Source of the DNA: Streptantibioticus rubrisoli
GTDB lineage: Bacteria; Actinomycetota; Actinomycetes; Streptomycetales; Streptomycetaceae
Direction: 5' to 3'
NCBI RefSeq assembly: GCF_024436055.1
Contig: NZ_JANFNH010000007.1
Location: forward strand, 101,082 to 165,081
DNA: 64,000 bases
In this document: piece after piece, positions 16,204-24,779 of the stretch
Numbering within the stretch: the first letter of the stretch is position 1
How the letters are laid out: each line of letters starts with the position of its first letter
Made by a program: the position numbers and the translations under genes
The notes under the pieces: model-generated
Seen by the model: only the letters and a program-made list of their open reading frames with translations
Databases searched by the model: none
What the model was told of the DNA's origin: nothing

Positions 16204-16545
16204 CTATCGGAAGCGCTCAAGGCCGTGGCCTCCGTGGAGTTGCTCAGACGGCAGCTTCGCCAACCACTTCAGCACAGCGTCAAATCGCTGGTGTCAGAGG
16301 AGATTTCGAAACGTTACGGCGACGACGTATGCGTCGGCGTACGTGGCGGCCTCGATGTCGCAGCCCCTGGCAGGCGATGCGACAAACCGGCGAGGGCCTC
16401 AAGGCGGCGTTCCCAGTCGGCTCGACGGACGCGGAGCCGGTCGGAAAGACGATCCCCTTCCGGGCCGCTGGGAGGTCCCGAGAATCTCCGCCAGCGCGCT
16501 ATGGCGCAACATGGTCGCCACCCCGGCATCGCGGGGCGGCGGCCA
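16204..16545 (-). pseudogene. Decayed gene remnant upstream of the DUF1023 operon
   Basis: Protein-like stretches occur in successive minus-strand frames: MLRHSALAEILGTSQRP, then EGDRLSDRLRVRRADWERR, then CDIEAATYADAYVVAVTFRN. After an in-frame TGA (16294-16296) the last frame resumes with RFDAVLKWLAKLPSEQLHGG and ends at a TAG (16204-16206). This pattern suggests at least two frameshifts and one nonsense mutation in a former gene. I cannot name its family. Confidence 0.35.
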
Positions 16546-16577
16546 TGTGGAGGGGTCGCGGGGAGGCGTCGGGGCTA

Positions 16578-16859
16578 CTACTTGCCGCCCTTGTCGTTGT
16601 CTCCGCCGCCGATCTCCATGGACTCGAAGATCTCCTTGCACATCGGGCAGACCGGGTACTTCTTGGGGTCGCGGCCCGGGACCCAGACCTTGCCGCAGAG
16701 CGCGACCACCGGCGATCCGGAGAGCGCGCTCTCCATGATCTTGTCCTTCTGTACGTAGTGGGCGAAGCGCTCGTGGTCGCCGTCGCCGTGGGACACCTGT
16801 GGTGTCGGCTCGACCAGGGTTCCGGTACCCGCCCCGCGCTCGGGCTCAAGAGTGCTCAT
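16578..16859 (-). CDS. DUF3039 small zinc-ribbon-like protein
   Basis: This gene encodes a 93-residue actinobacterial DUF3039 protein. The signature H..FAHYVQKDKIMES is followed by VVALCGKVWVPGRDPKKYPVCPMCKEIFESM. Three cysteines in C...CPMC spacing probably bind zinc. The family is conserved next to yqgE and murA in streptomycetes, but its function is not established. It is downstream of and co-oriented with the YqgE gene, 36 bases away. It ends in a Gly/Asp/Lys tail. Confidence 0.9.
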   Translation of the reverse strand: MSTLEPERGAGTGTLVEPTPQVSHGDGDHERFAHYVQKDKIMESALSGSPVVALCGKVWVPGRDPKKYPVCPMCKEIFESMEIGGGDNDKGGK

Positions 16860-16895
16860 GTCGAACTAGCCTAATTGACCGACCGGCCGACCGGC

Positions 16896-17474
16896 CTAAT
16901 TGAGGGACGGATCATCCGGGTAGGTGGCCACCATCGCCAACTCGTTGCGTTGACGCCGCAGCACGGAACGCCACAGCCGCTCGGGGTCGGGCGAGGAGAC
17001 GTCCCCCGGCTCGGACTCGACCACGTACCACGCCCCCTCCACCAGCTCGTCCTCCAGCTGGCCCGGGCCCCAGCCGGAGTACCCGGCGAAGATCCGCAGC
17101 GAGCCCAGCTCGGCGGCGAGCAGTTCCGGCGGCGCCTCCAGGTCGACCAGGCCGATCGCACCGTGCACCCGCCGCCACCCCAGCGGCTCGCCCGCATCGC
17201 CCTCGCGCGCCTCACCGGGCACCACCGCCAGGCCGAGCGCGGAGTCCAGCGAGACCGGACCGCCCTGGAAGACCACCTGCGGGGCGCCCGCCAGTTGCGC
17301 CCACGCCTCCAGCACATCACCGACCCCCACCGGGGTCGGCCGGTTGAGGACGACGCCGAGCGTCCCCTCCTCGTCATGGTCGAGGAGGAGAACCACCGCC
17401 CGGTCGAAGTTCGGGTCCGCCAGGGCCGGGGTCGCCACTAGCAGCCGACCGGTGAGCGAGGACACCTCCGTCAT
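16896..17474 (-). CDS. YqgE/AlgH family protein
   Basis: This gene encodes a 192-residue DUF179 (YqgE/AlgH) protein. The hallmarks are the start SLTGRLLVATPALADPNFDRAVVLL, then EGTLGVVLNRPT, VFQGGPVSLDSALGL, RIFAGYSGWGPGQLEDEL and AWYVV. The biochemical role of the family is uncertain; a regulatory or ATP-related function has been suggested in other bacteria. Start MTEVSSL was chosen because homologues begin just before SLTGRLL; an ATG five residues earlier is possible. It is divergent from murA and leads a two-gene unit with DUF3039. Confidence 0.93.
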   Translation of the reverse strand: MTEVSSLTGRLLVATPALADPNFDRAVVLLLDHDEEGTLGVVLNRPTPVGVGDVLEAWAQLAGAPQVVFQGGPVSLDSALGLAVVPGEAREGDAGEPLGWRRVHGAIGLVDLEAPPELLAAELGSLRIFAGYSGWGPGQLEDELVEGAWYVVESEPGDVSSPDPERLWRSVLRRQRNELAMVATYPDDPSLN

Positions 17475-17674
17475 GCCCACATGATCCCGCATCCCGGCCC
17501 GGTGTGGGCAGTTCTCATCGGGATCATTGGGGGGCGGAGACCTCCGCGCCCCCGCCACCGGCTACCGCGGTGTGTCCGCTTGGCCGGTTCCGGTTCGTGC
17601 CCCCGGCGGTTCGTGACAAGGTGGTGAGCGATGTGCTGCACCTCCGTGACAAGGGGGCCGAGCCGTGCAAGGGC

Positions 17675-17703
17675 TTGACGGGGGCGGTCGCTGAGCGCAT
17701 TAC
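17675..17703 (+). promoter_or_regulatory. Predicted housekeeping promoter of murA
   Basis: TTGACG (17675-17680) is followed after 17 bases by CATTAC (17698-17703), a fair match to the HrdB-type -35/-10 pattern, about 145 bases before murA. The surrounding non-coding region 17475-17846 also contains a repeated CGTGACAAGG (17613 and 17645 area) and no other gene. Confidence 0.5.
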
Positions 17704-17846
17704 CATTTCTTCCGGTGCCGCGCCCCGACTACCGGTCGGGAGTTGCTGCGTGTAGGGCGCGGACCGACGTGCGCACGGGACCCCGTGTGGACGTCAGGCG
17801 TATCGCCTCTCCCCCGTTCTGCCACATCTCCAGGAACGCGAGCCCC

Positions 17847-19181
17847 ATGACCGACGACATCCTGCTTGTCCACGGCGGCACCCCGCTTGAGGGCGAGATC
17901 CGTGTGCGCGGTGCGAAGAACCTCGTACCCAAGGCCATGGTGGCCGCCCTGCTCGGCAGTGGGCCGAGCCGTCTGCGCAACGTTCCGGACATTCGGGACG
18001 TGCGGGTGGTACGCGGACTGCTCCAGCTGCACGGCGTGACCGTCGGCCCCGGCGAGGAGGCCGGTGAGCTGGTGCTCGACCCGTCGCATGTGGAGAGCGC
18101 GAACGTCGCGGACATCGACGCGCACGCGGGCTCCTCGCGCATCCCGATCCTGTTCTGCGGCCCGCTGCTGCACCGGCTGGGCCACGCCTTCATCCCGGGC
18201 CTGGGCGGCTGCGACATCGGCGGGCGGCCGATCGACTTCCACTTCGAGGTGCTGCGGCAGTTCGGCGCGACCATCGACAAGCGGCCCGAGGGCCTGTACC
18301 TGGAGGCGCCGCACCGGCTGCGCGGCACCAAGATCCGGCTGCCGTACCCGTCGGTCGGCGCGACCGAGCAGGTGCTGCTGACGGCGGTGCTCGCGGAGGG
18401 CGTCACCGAGCTGGCGAACGCGGCCGTGGAGCCGGAGATCGAGGACCTGATCTGCGTGCTGCAGAAGATGGGCGCGATCATCTCCATGGACACCGACCGG
18501 ACGATCCGGATCACCGGTGTGGACACGCTCGGCGGCTACAACCACCGGGCGCTGCCGGACCGCCTGGAGTCGGCGTCCTGGGCCAGCGCGGCGCTGGCGA
18601 CCAAGGGCAACGTGTACGTACGCGGCGCCAGCCAGCGCGAGATGATGACGTTCCTCAACACGTACCGCAAGGTCGGCGGCGCGTTCGAGATCGACGACGA
18701 GGGCATCCGGTTCTGGCACCCGGGCGGCGCGCTGAACGCCATCGCGCTGGAGACGGACGTGCACCCCGGTTTCCAGACCGACTGGCAGCAGCCGCTGGTG
18801 GTGGCGTTGACGCAGGCGTCGGGGCTGTCGATCGTGCACGAGACGGTGTACGAGTCGCGCCTCGGTTTCACCTCGGCGCTGAACCAGATGGGGGCGCACA
18901 TCCAGCTGTACCGGGAGTGCCTGGGCGGTACGCCGTGCCGGTTCGGCCAGCGGAACTTCCTGCACTCGGCGGTGGTGTCCGGGCCGACGAAGCTGCAGGG
19001 GGCGGATCTGGTCATTCCCGATCTGCGGGGCGGCTTCTCCTACCTGATCGCCGCGCTCGCCGCGGAGGGCACGTCGCGGGTGCACGGCATCGACCTGATC
19101 AACCGCGGCTACGAGAACTTCATGGACAAGCTCCGTGCGTTGGGTGCGGACGTGGAGCTGCCGACGGCCGTCACCGTCTGA
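17847..19181 (+). CDS. murA: UDP-N-acetylglucosamine 1-carboxyvinyltransferase
   Basis: This gene encodes the 444-residue enzyme that transfers enolpyruvate from PEP to UDP-GlcNAc, the first committed step of peptidoglycan synthesis in the cytoplasm. The duplicated inside-out barrel is recognisable from VHGGTPLEGEIRVRGAKN, LPYPSVGATEQVL and LIPDLRGGFSYLIAALAAEG-like segments. The catalytic loop reads GGCDIGGRPID with Cys122 retained, so the classical fosfomycin-targeted cysteine is present, unlike mycobacterial Asp enzymes. The start MTDDILLVHGG fits homologues. Terminator hairpins follow before the convergent hup gene. Confidence 0.97.
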   Translation: MTDDILLVHGGTPLEGEIRVRGAKNLVPKAMVAALLGSGPSRLRNVPDIRDVRVVRGLLQLHGVTVGPGEEAGELVLDPSHVESANVADIDAHAGSSRIPILFCGPLLHRLGHAFIPGLGGCDIGGRPIDFHFEVLRQFGATIDKRPEGLYLEAPHRLRGTKIRLPYPSVGATEQVLLTAVLAEGVTELANAAVEPEIEDLICVLQKMGAIISMDTDRTIRITGVDTLGGYNHRALPDRLESASWASAALATKGNVYVRGASQREMMTFLNTYRKVGGAFEIDDEGIRFWHPGGALNAIALETDVHPGFQTDWQQPLVVALTQASGLSIVHETVYESRLGFTSALNQMGAHIQLYRECLGGTPCRFGQRNFLHSAVVSGPTKLQGADLVIPDLRGGFSYLIAALAAEGTSRVHGIDLINRGYENFMDKLRALGADVELPTAVTV

Positions 19182-19232
19182 GCGCCCCCGTCGGGGGCAC
19201 ACCCCCCGCCACGTCGCAGGCGAGCCACCGTG

Positions 19233-19282
19233 CCGCCTGCGGCGGGCTTTTCCCCACCCGCCCGCCGGTTTCGCCCGGCGGG
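19233..19282 (+). terminator. Tandem terminator hairpins after murA
   Basis: CCGCC-TGC-GGCGG followed by GCTTTTCC (about 19235-19253) is a short hairpin with a T-run. A second hairpin CCCGCCGG/CCGGCGGG lies at 19261-19282. Both follow murA. Confidence 0.6.
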
Positions 19283-19397
19283 CTCTTCCTACCCACCCGC
19301 GCCGTTGCCGCCTGTGGCGGGCGGGGAGCCGCCCTGTGGCGGCCGTGGGCGGCTTAGGGGCTTGCCCCCAGAAGAACAGCGCCCTGGGCATGCGTAA

Positions 19398-19423
19398 GGG
19401 CGGCCACCCGTGGGTGGCCGCCC
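19398..19423. terminator. Bidirectional terminator between murA and hup
   Basis: GGGCGGCCACCC (19398-19409) and GGGTGGCCGCCC (19412-19423) form a perfect 12-bp stem with a 2-base centre, placed between two convergent genes. Confidence 0.75.
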
Positions 19424-19463
19424 TGGGGGACGGGCTGGGCCCGTCAAGGTAGAGGGCGAGTGA

Positions 19464-19745
19464 TTACTTGCCCTTCGCGGCTTCCTTGAGCTTGGAGCCC
19501 GCGGCGACCTTCACGGTGTACCCGGCCGGGATCTCGATGGGGTCGCCGGTCTGCGGGTTGCGCGCGGTGCGAGCGGCACGGTGGGTGCGCTCGAAGGTCA
19601 GGAAGCCAGGGATGGTGACCTTCTCGTCGCCCTTGGCGACGACCTCGCCGACGGTCTCGGCGAAAGCGGCCAGCACTGCGTCGGCATCCTTGCGGGTCAC
19701 CTCGGCGCGGTCAGCCACTGCGGCCACCAGCTCACTGCGGTTCAT
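19464..19745 (-). CDS. hup: HU-family nucleoid protein
   Basis: This gene encodes a 93-residue histone-like DNA-binding protein of the short HU type (HupA-like), without the Lys/Ala-rich tail of the HupS type. The start MNRSELVAAVADRAEVTRKD, the core VTIPGFLTFERTHRAARTARNPQTGD and the DNA-inserting arm with IPAGYTVKVAAGSKLKEA match the family closely. GGGAG precedes the ATG at good spacing. It should bend and compact DNA as a dimer. It converges on murA and is separated from the malic enzyme gene by about 300 bases of promoter sequence. Confidence 0.97.
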   Translation of the reverse strand: MNRSELVAAVADRAEVTRKDADAVLAAFAETVGEVVAKGDEKVTIPGFLTFERTHRAARTARNPQTGDPIEIPAGYTVKVAAGSKLKEAAKGK

Positions 19746-20043
19746 AATTCGTACTCCCGTGTTTTTCTTGCCATTAAGGCGTGAGTTTGAAGCCGATGCT
19801 GCCAAGCCACTCGGACACCCAATGGTCCGGGGCTGCCGCAAGAACCTCTCGCCCGGGTACGCATCCTGCCCGTACCTGCGGCGGGAAAGCCAATCCGGCG
19901 CCCGCGAGAGTCACACGAAAAGCGCCACTGCGGTGGCTTGGTGACGCTCCGTCCGCTCCTGACAGCGCAGCGCAGGGATTTCTCCGGCCGCGGCTGCGGC
20001 AACCTTATGGGCTGCGCAGTCGCGACCGGCAACGACGCGCGGG

Positions 20044-21486
20044 CTACCGCACGTCGTTCGGCATCGAGTGCGGGGCGGCCACACCCTGTGCCTTGGCGGC
20101 CTCACGGACCGCTTCGGCGACCGCGCTGGCCACCTTGTCGTTGAAGACGCTCGGGATGATGTAGTTGGCGTTGATCTGGTCGTCTCCGACGACCTCCGCC
20201 AGCGCCCGAGCGGCGGCCAGCATCATCTCGGTGTTCACGGTACGCGACTGCGCGTCCAGCAGGCCGCGGAAGACGCCCGGGAAGACCAGCACGTTGTTGA
20301 TCTGGTTGGGGAAGTCACTGCGGCCGGTGGCGACCACCGCGGCGGTCTCCCGGGCCACCGCCGGGTCGACCTCGGGGTCGGGGTTGGCCAGCGCGAAGAC
20401 GATCGCGCCGTCCGCCATGGCGGCCACGTCCGTGCCGTCCAGCACGTTGGGGGCGGAGACGCCGATGAACACGTCGGCGCCGCGTACCGCCTCCTTGAGG
20501 GTGCCGGTGACGTTGTCGGGGTTGGTGTTGTCGGCGATCCAGCGGAGCGGCGACTCGGGGTCGGCGTCCACCAGGTCGTCACGGCCGCTGTGCACCACGC
20601 CGTGGATGTCGGCGACGACAGCGTGCCGTACGCCCGCCGCGATCAGCAGCTTGAGGATCGCGGTGCCGGCCGCGCCGGCGCCGGACATGACGACCCGGAT
20701 GTCCTCGATCTTCTTGCCGACCACCCGCAGCGCGTTGGTCAGCGCGGCGAGCACCACGATCGCGGTGCCGTGCTGGTCGTCGTGGAAGACCGGGATGTCC
20801 AGCGCCTCGCGCAGCCGCGCCTCGATCTCGAAGCAGCGGGGGGCGGAGATGTCCTCCAGGTTGATGCCCGCGAAGCCGGGAGCGATGGCCTTGACGATCT
20901 CCACGATGGCGTCGGTGTCCTGGGTGTCCAGGCAGATCGGCCAGGCGTCGATGCCCGCGAAGCGCTTGAAGAGGGCCGCCTTGCCCTCCATCACCGGAAG
21001 CGCGGCCTTGGGGCCGATGTTGCCCAGGCCCAGCACCGCGGAGCCGTCGGTGACGACCGCGACGCTGTTGCGCTTGATGGTCAACCGCCGTGCGTCATCG
21101 GGGTTGTTGGCGATCGCCATGCAGACCCGGGCGACACCCGGGGTGTAGACCATGGACAGGTCGTCACGGTTGCGGATGGGGTGCTTGGACGCCATCTCGA
21201 TCTTGCCACCGAGGTGCATCAGGAAGGTACGGTCGGAGACCTTGCCGATGACCAGGCCCTCGATGCCGCGCAGCTTCTCGACTATCTGGTCGGCGTGCGC
21301 GGTCGAGGTGGCCGCGATGGTCACGTCGATGCGGAGTTTCTCGTGTCCGGACGCGGTGACGTCGAGGCCGGTGACGGACCCGCCGGACGACTCCACCGCG
21401 GTGGTGAGCTGACTGACCGCGGTCCCGCTCGCCGGGACCTCCAGGCGGACCGTGATCGAGTAAGAGACGCTCGGCGCCGTTGCCAT
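20044..21486 (-). CDS. NAD(P)-dependent malic enzyme with N-terminal ACT domain
   Basis: This gene encodes a 480-residue enzyme that oxidatively decarboxylates malate to pyruvate. Residues 1-85 form an ACT-like regulatory domain (SYSITVRLEVPASGTAVSQL...IDVTIAATSTAHADQIVEKL). The catalytic part follows, with SMVYTPGVARVCMAI, the Lys-containing KRNSVAVVTDGSAVLGLGNIG, metal ligands in INLEDISAPRCFEIE and FHDDQHGTAIV, and the dinucleotide motif VMSGAGAAGTAILKLL. The short bacterial type and gene position next to hup match the Streptomyces NAD-linked isozyme, but cofactor choice is inference. GGAGGAAAG precedes the ATG. Confidence 0.95.
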   Translation of the reverse strand: MATAPSVSYSITVRLEVPASGTAVSQLTTAVESSGGSVTGLDVTASGHEKLRIDVTIAATSTAHADQIVEKLRGIEGLVIGKVSDRTFLMHLGGKIEMASKHPIRNRDDLSMVYTPGVARVCMAIANNPDDARRLTIKRNSVAVVTDGSAVLGLGNIGPKAALPVMEGKAALFKRFAGIDAWPICLDTQDTDAIVEIVKAIAPGFAGINLEDISAPRCFEIEARLREALDIPVFHDDQHGTAIVVLAALTNALRVVGKKIEDIRVVMSGAGAAGTAILKLLIAAGVRHAVVADIHGVVHSGRDDLVDADPESPLRWIADNTNPDNVTGTLKEAVRGADVFIGVSAPNVLDGTDVAAMADGAIVFALANPDPEVDPAVARETAAVVATGRSDFPNQINNVLVFPGVFRGLLDAQSRTVNTEMMLAAARALAEVVGDDQINANYIIPSVFNDKVASAVAEAVREAAKAQGVAAPHSMPNDVR

Positions 21487-21717
21487 GCCGACTTTCCTCC
21501 GCATTGTCCGTGTCGTGTCCATGGGTCGGGCACGAGACACTCGATGGTCGCACCTACTGACTGGTAGGCGGTAACCGGCCCCACTCGCGACGGAACGGTC
21601 ATTCCGCGATGCGATATGTCAGGATGATCAGAATCGGTCACGGTCCGTCATGTACGCCGTCCGGGCCGCCCCGATCGGGCAATTTCCGCGCCAGGAACGG
21701 CCAACCCGCAACGTTTG

Positions 21718-21866
21718 TTAGTCTGGTTACGGCACCGGCTCGATCCAAGCCCCCGGGCCCAACCATTGTCGCTACGAGCGACCTCTTGCCGCGAGGCGAG
21801 CATGGCGGGTCGGTGTCGCAGACGTAAGCGCGAAGGGCGCCCCTCCTCGGAGGGGCGCCCTTCGTC
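21718..21866 (+). ncRNA. Candidate structured small RNA upstream of helD region
   Basis: No convincing gene lies between the malic enzyme start and helD 3' end, yet the plus strand holds three consecutive hairpins. They are GTCGCT-ACG-AGCGAC (21768-21782), CTTGCC-GCGA-GGCGAG (21785-21800) and a 14-bp terminator (21831-21864). The AT-richer stretch around 21710-21730 (gtttgttagtctggttac) could contain its promoter. From memory, a small RNA named scr2952 has been reported at the equivalent S. coelicolor locus; whether this is the same RNA is not verified. The 5' end is a guess. Confidence 0.4.
21831..21864. terminator. Strong bidirectional terminator
   Basis: CGAAGGGCGCCCCT (21831-21844) pairs perfectly with AGGGGCGCCCTTCG (21851-21864) around a 6-nt loop. 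It would end the candidate small RNA on the plus strand and also helD readthrough on the minus strand. Confidence 0.8.
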
Positions 21867-21873
21867 GTGCGTA

Positions 21874-22024
21874 CTCAGTGCCTTTTCAGGGGGCCAGCTC
21901 GGTGCCTGTTCAGGGACCCGCTCAGTGCCTGTTCAGGGGCCCGCTCAGTGCCTGTTCAGGGACCCGCTCAGTGCCTGTTCAGGGGCCCGCTCAGGCCCGC
22001 CTGCTCAGTGCCTGTTCAGTCCCG
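21874..22024. repeat. 23-bp tandem repeat at the 3' end of helD
   Basis: About six copies of CTCAGTGCCTGTTCAGGGRCCCG run in direct order (units at 21874, 21898, 21921, 21944, 21967 and 22004). The middle units alternate A and G at one base, so the array is really built of 46-bp pairs. The last unit contains the helD stop codon (22016-22018). The array looks like a variable-number tandem repeat. Confidence 0.85.
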
Positions 22025-24364
22025 CAGCAGATCGGGCACGCCGGTCCCGTCGGGCTGGTCCCGCTCCCCCGCGACCACGGTCAGCTGCTGGGTGGCCCGG
22101 GTCAGCGCCACGTACAGCACCCGCAGCCCGGCGGGCGACTCGTCGGCGATCTCGGCGGGCGAGACCACCACCGTGGCGTCGTACTCCAAGCCCTTGGCCT
22201 CCAGGCTGCCCAGCGGCACCACGCGGTCCCCGAGCCCGGCCAGCCACCGCCGCGCCTCGGCCCTGCGGCCCATCGCCACCACGACGCCGACCGTGCCCTC
22301 CACCTCGGCCAGCAGCCGTGCCGCCTCGGCCCGCACGGTCTGCCTCAACTCCCCGTCGGCGACGGTGAATCGGGGCACCACACCCGTCGAGCGCACCGCG
22401 GAGGGCGGCTGCATGCCCGGCATCGCCAACCGCAGCACCTTCGCCGCCAGGTCCGCGATCTCCGCCGGGTTGCGGTAGTTGACGGTCAGAGTGAAGCGGC
22501 GGCGGACCCGGGCGCCCAGCGCCTCGTCCCGGGCGCGCGCCGCCTCCTCCGGGTCGCTCCACGAACTCTGCGCCGGATCGCCGACCACCGTCCAGGTGGC
22601 GCTGGTGCCGCGCCGGGCCACCATCCGCCACTGCATCGGGGTCAGGTCCTGCGCCTCGTCCACGATGACGTGCGCGTACTCGGTGCGCTCCTGCTCGATC
22701 CGCTCGGCACGGGTGCGGCGAGCGGCGTAGGCGCGGTCGGCGTAGGTGGTCACCTCGTCCAGGCCGGTCAGCTCGTCCAGCGGGTCCACCTCACGCGGCT
22801 TGACCGGGCGCGGCGCGGCGCCCAGCAGCACCCGCAGCTCGTCCAGCAGCGCCACGTCGTGCACGCTCAGCGGGCCCAGGCCGTGCTCGTCCAGGCGGGA
22901 CAGCGAGCGGGCCAACTGCCGTACCTCGCGCGGGTTGAGCGTCCGGCGCGCCCACCGGCCCAGCCGCTTCTCGTCGGCCATGGCCGCCAGCACCCGGCGC
23001 GGGGTGAGCACCGGCCACCACGCCTCAAGGAACGCCAGGAAGTCGTCCTCGGTCGCCACGTCCTCGTCGAACCCCTCGCGGGCCTCGGCGATCAGCTCCG
23101 GGTCGGCCAGGTGCGTACCGCGCCCGGACTTCGCCCACAGCGCGTCCAGCAGCAGCCTGCGGGCGCGCGGGCGCATCAGGTTCACCGGCGCGGTACCGGC
23201 GAGCACGCTGCGGCGGATACCGGCCAGCTCCCGCTCGTCCAGCTCCAGCCTGCGGCCGAACGCCACCACCCGCAGCGACGTGGGCACCCCGCCACCCAGG
23301 TCCAGCGCGCCCCTGGCGGCCTTGCGCAGCACCGGCAGCATCCGCGACGAACCCTTGATCCGGGCCACCGCCGGGCTGTCGTAGGTGGTCGCCTCGGCGC
23401 CGTCGACCAGCGAACCGACCGCGCGGATCGCCACCTGGCCCTCCTCGCCGAGCGACGGCAGCACGCCCTCGGTGTACGAGACCAGCAGAGGCGTCGGGCT
23501 GACCACCAGGATCCCGCCGGAGTACCGGCGCCGGTCCTGGTAGAGCAGGTACGCGGCCCGGTGCAGCGCCACCGCGGTCTTGCCGGTACCGGGGCCGCCA
23601 GTGACCTCGGTGACACCCGGGGCGGGTGCGCGGATCACCATGTCCTGCTCGGCCTGGATGCTCGCCACGATGTCGCGCATCGTGTGGCTGCGGGCCCGGC
23701 CCAGGGCGGCCATCAGCGCACCGTCGCCGACGATGGCCAGTTCCTCGCCCGCGAGCCGGGTGGCCAGCTCCGGGCGCATCAGGTCGTCCTCGACGCCCAG
23801 CACCCGGCGGCCCTTGCTGCGGATCACCCGGCGGCGCACCACCCGCCCGGGGTCCTTGGGGGTGGAACGGTAGAACGGCGCGGCGGCGGGCGCCCGCCAG
23901 TCGATGACCAGCGGTGCGTAGTCGGCGTCCAGCACCCCTATCCGGCCGATGTGCAGGGTCTCCGCGATGTCGGCGGTGTTGTCCGGGCGCACCGCGTCCT
24001 CGGCGACCTCGGTCGCGGTGAACGCGCCGTCCGGGCCGCGCTTGCCGTCCTTGCCGCGCAGCAGGTCGATCCGCCCGAAGAGGAAGTCCTCGAACTCGGA
24101 GTTGAGCCGGTTGAGGTGCACACCGGCCTGGAAGACCTGCGCGTCGCGCTCCGCCAGCGCGCCCGGCGTACCGACCTGACCGCGCTTCTCCGCGTCGTCC
24201 ACCAGGAACTCCGCCTCGTGGATCTTCTCCTCCAGGCGGCGGTAGACGCGGTCGAGATGCCGCTGCTCAGCGGCCAGCTCGCGGTCGACGACCGCGGTCC
24301 CGGCCTCTTCCTGCGCGGTGTGGCCCACGTGCTCGGCCACGTCCCGCGCGTCCTGCGCGCTCAC
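22016..24364 (-). CDS. helD: HelD-like UvrD-family ATPase (RNA polymerase-associated)
   Basis: This gene encodes a 782-residue superfamily 1 ATPase. Its N-terminal ~110 residues are a charged coiled coil (ELAAEQRHLDRVYRRLEEK), followed by a region with RIGVLDADYAPLVIDWRAP typical of HelD. The ATPase core then begins with GGPGTGKTAVALHRAAYLLY (about residue 253). Motif II is VDEAQDLTPMQWRM, and later motifs are VGDPAQSSW, NYRNPAEI, AKGLEYDATVVV and YVALTRATQQL. HelD proteins rescue stalled RNA polymerase or free it from DNA; some Streptomyces paralogues give rifamycin tolerance. The start is GTG (VSAQDARD) behind AAGAAGGGGG. The stop lies inside a tandem repeat. Confidence 0.92.
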   Translation of the reverse strand: MSAQDARDVAEHVGHTAQEEAGTAVVDRELAAEQRHLDRVYRRLEEKIHEAEFLVDDAEKRGQVGTPGALAERDAQVFQAGVHLNRLNSEFEDFLFGRIDLLRGKDGKRGPDGAFTATEVAEDAVRPDNTADIAETLHIGRIGVLDADYAPLVIDWRAPAAAPFYRSTPKDPGRVVRRRVIRSKGRRVLGVEDDLMRPELATRLAGEELAIVGDGALMAALGRARSHTMRDIVASIQAEQDMVIRAPAPGVTEVTGGPGTGKTAVALHRAAYLLYQDRRRYSGGILVVSPTPLLVSYTEGVLPSLGEEGQVAIRAVGSLVDGAEATTYDSPAVARIKGSSRMLPVLRKAARGALDLGGGVPTSLRVVAFGRRLELDERELAGIRRSVLAGTAPVNLMRPRARRLLLDALWAKSGRGTHLADPELIAEAREGFDEDVATEDDFLAFLEAWWPVLTPRRVLAAMADEKRLGRWARRTLNPREVRQLARSLSRLDEHGLGPLSVHDVALLDELRVLLGAAPRPVKPREVDPLDELTGLDEVTTYADRAYAARRTRAERIEQERTEYAHVIVDEAQDLTPMQWRMVARRGTSATWTVVGDPAQSSWSDPEEAARARDEALGARVRRRFTLTVNYRNPAEIADLAAKVLRLAMPGMQPPSAVRSTGVVPRFTVADGELRQTVRAEAARLLAEVEGTVGVVVAMGRRAEARRWLAGLGDRVVPLGSLEAKGLEYDATVVVSPAEIADESPAGLRVLYVALTRATQQLTVVAGERDQPDGTGVPDLLRD

Positions 24365-24716
24365 GCACGGACCCCCTTCTTGCCTTGCTTGCTTCACACT
24401 CCGTGCGGGAGTGGTGTCACTCCGCGGGAGCCCACTCCTTAAGAGGAGCAGCCTGTCACCGTATATGAGTACGGGCGTTTTCTCACGGGGTGAGCGGGTC
24501 TGGGCGATAAACCAAAGGGGGCGGTGCACGCGCAGGGACCGGTGCTCCGCCAGGGGCACGGATGGCCAAGGGGTGCCATGGCAGGGGCGCGGCCACCAAA
24601 TGCAGGGGGGAAGCCCGACCGCCGAAAGGGGGTGCGGCCGCCAAAGGCCGCCGTGAGCCCGGCCGCCCAAGGGGGTGCGGGTGGCGAAGCCCCCGCGACG
24701 CGCGGCGAAGCCGCGC
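24365..24716. other. Intergenic region between tmRNA 3' end and helD
   Basis: This stretch carries the helD promoter region. Read plus, it contains CACTCC-GTGCG-GGAGTG and related partial repeats near 24397-24436, and a GC-rich block (24540-24716) of imperfect gccgccaaa/ggggtgcgg repeats typical of Streptomyces spacers. I looked for the palindromic rifamycin-associated element found before some helR genes and did not see it. Confidence 0.4.
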
Positions 24717-24779
24717 AAAAAGCGACGAAGGCGACGCGGCCCACGCTGTCCGTGGGCATGCGTCGCCTATCGCCTTCGT
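24717..24779 (-). terminator. Intrinsic terminator of tmRNA
   Basis: Directly after the mature tmRNA 3' end, ACGAAGGCGA...TCGCCTTCGT with an inner GCCCAC/GTGGGC stem is followed by GCTTTTT on the minus strand (T-run at 24717-24721). Confidence 0.8.

Noticed and set aside
17700..19391. Minus-strand open frame opposite murA
   Set aside because: Arg/His-rich antisense frame; MurA on the plus strand has all catalytic motifs.
24365..24560. Rifamycin-associated element upstream of helD
   Set aside because: I looked for the long GGGGCTTGC-type dyad known before some helR genes and found none, so rifampicin induction cannot be claimed.
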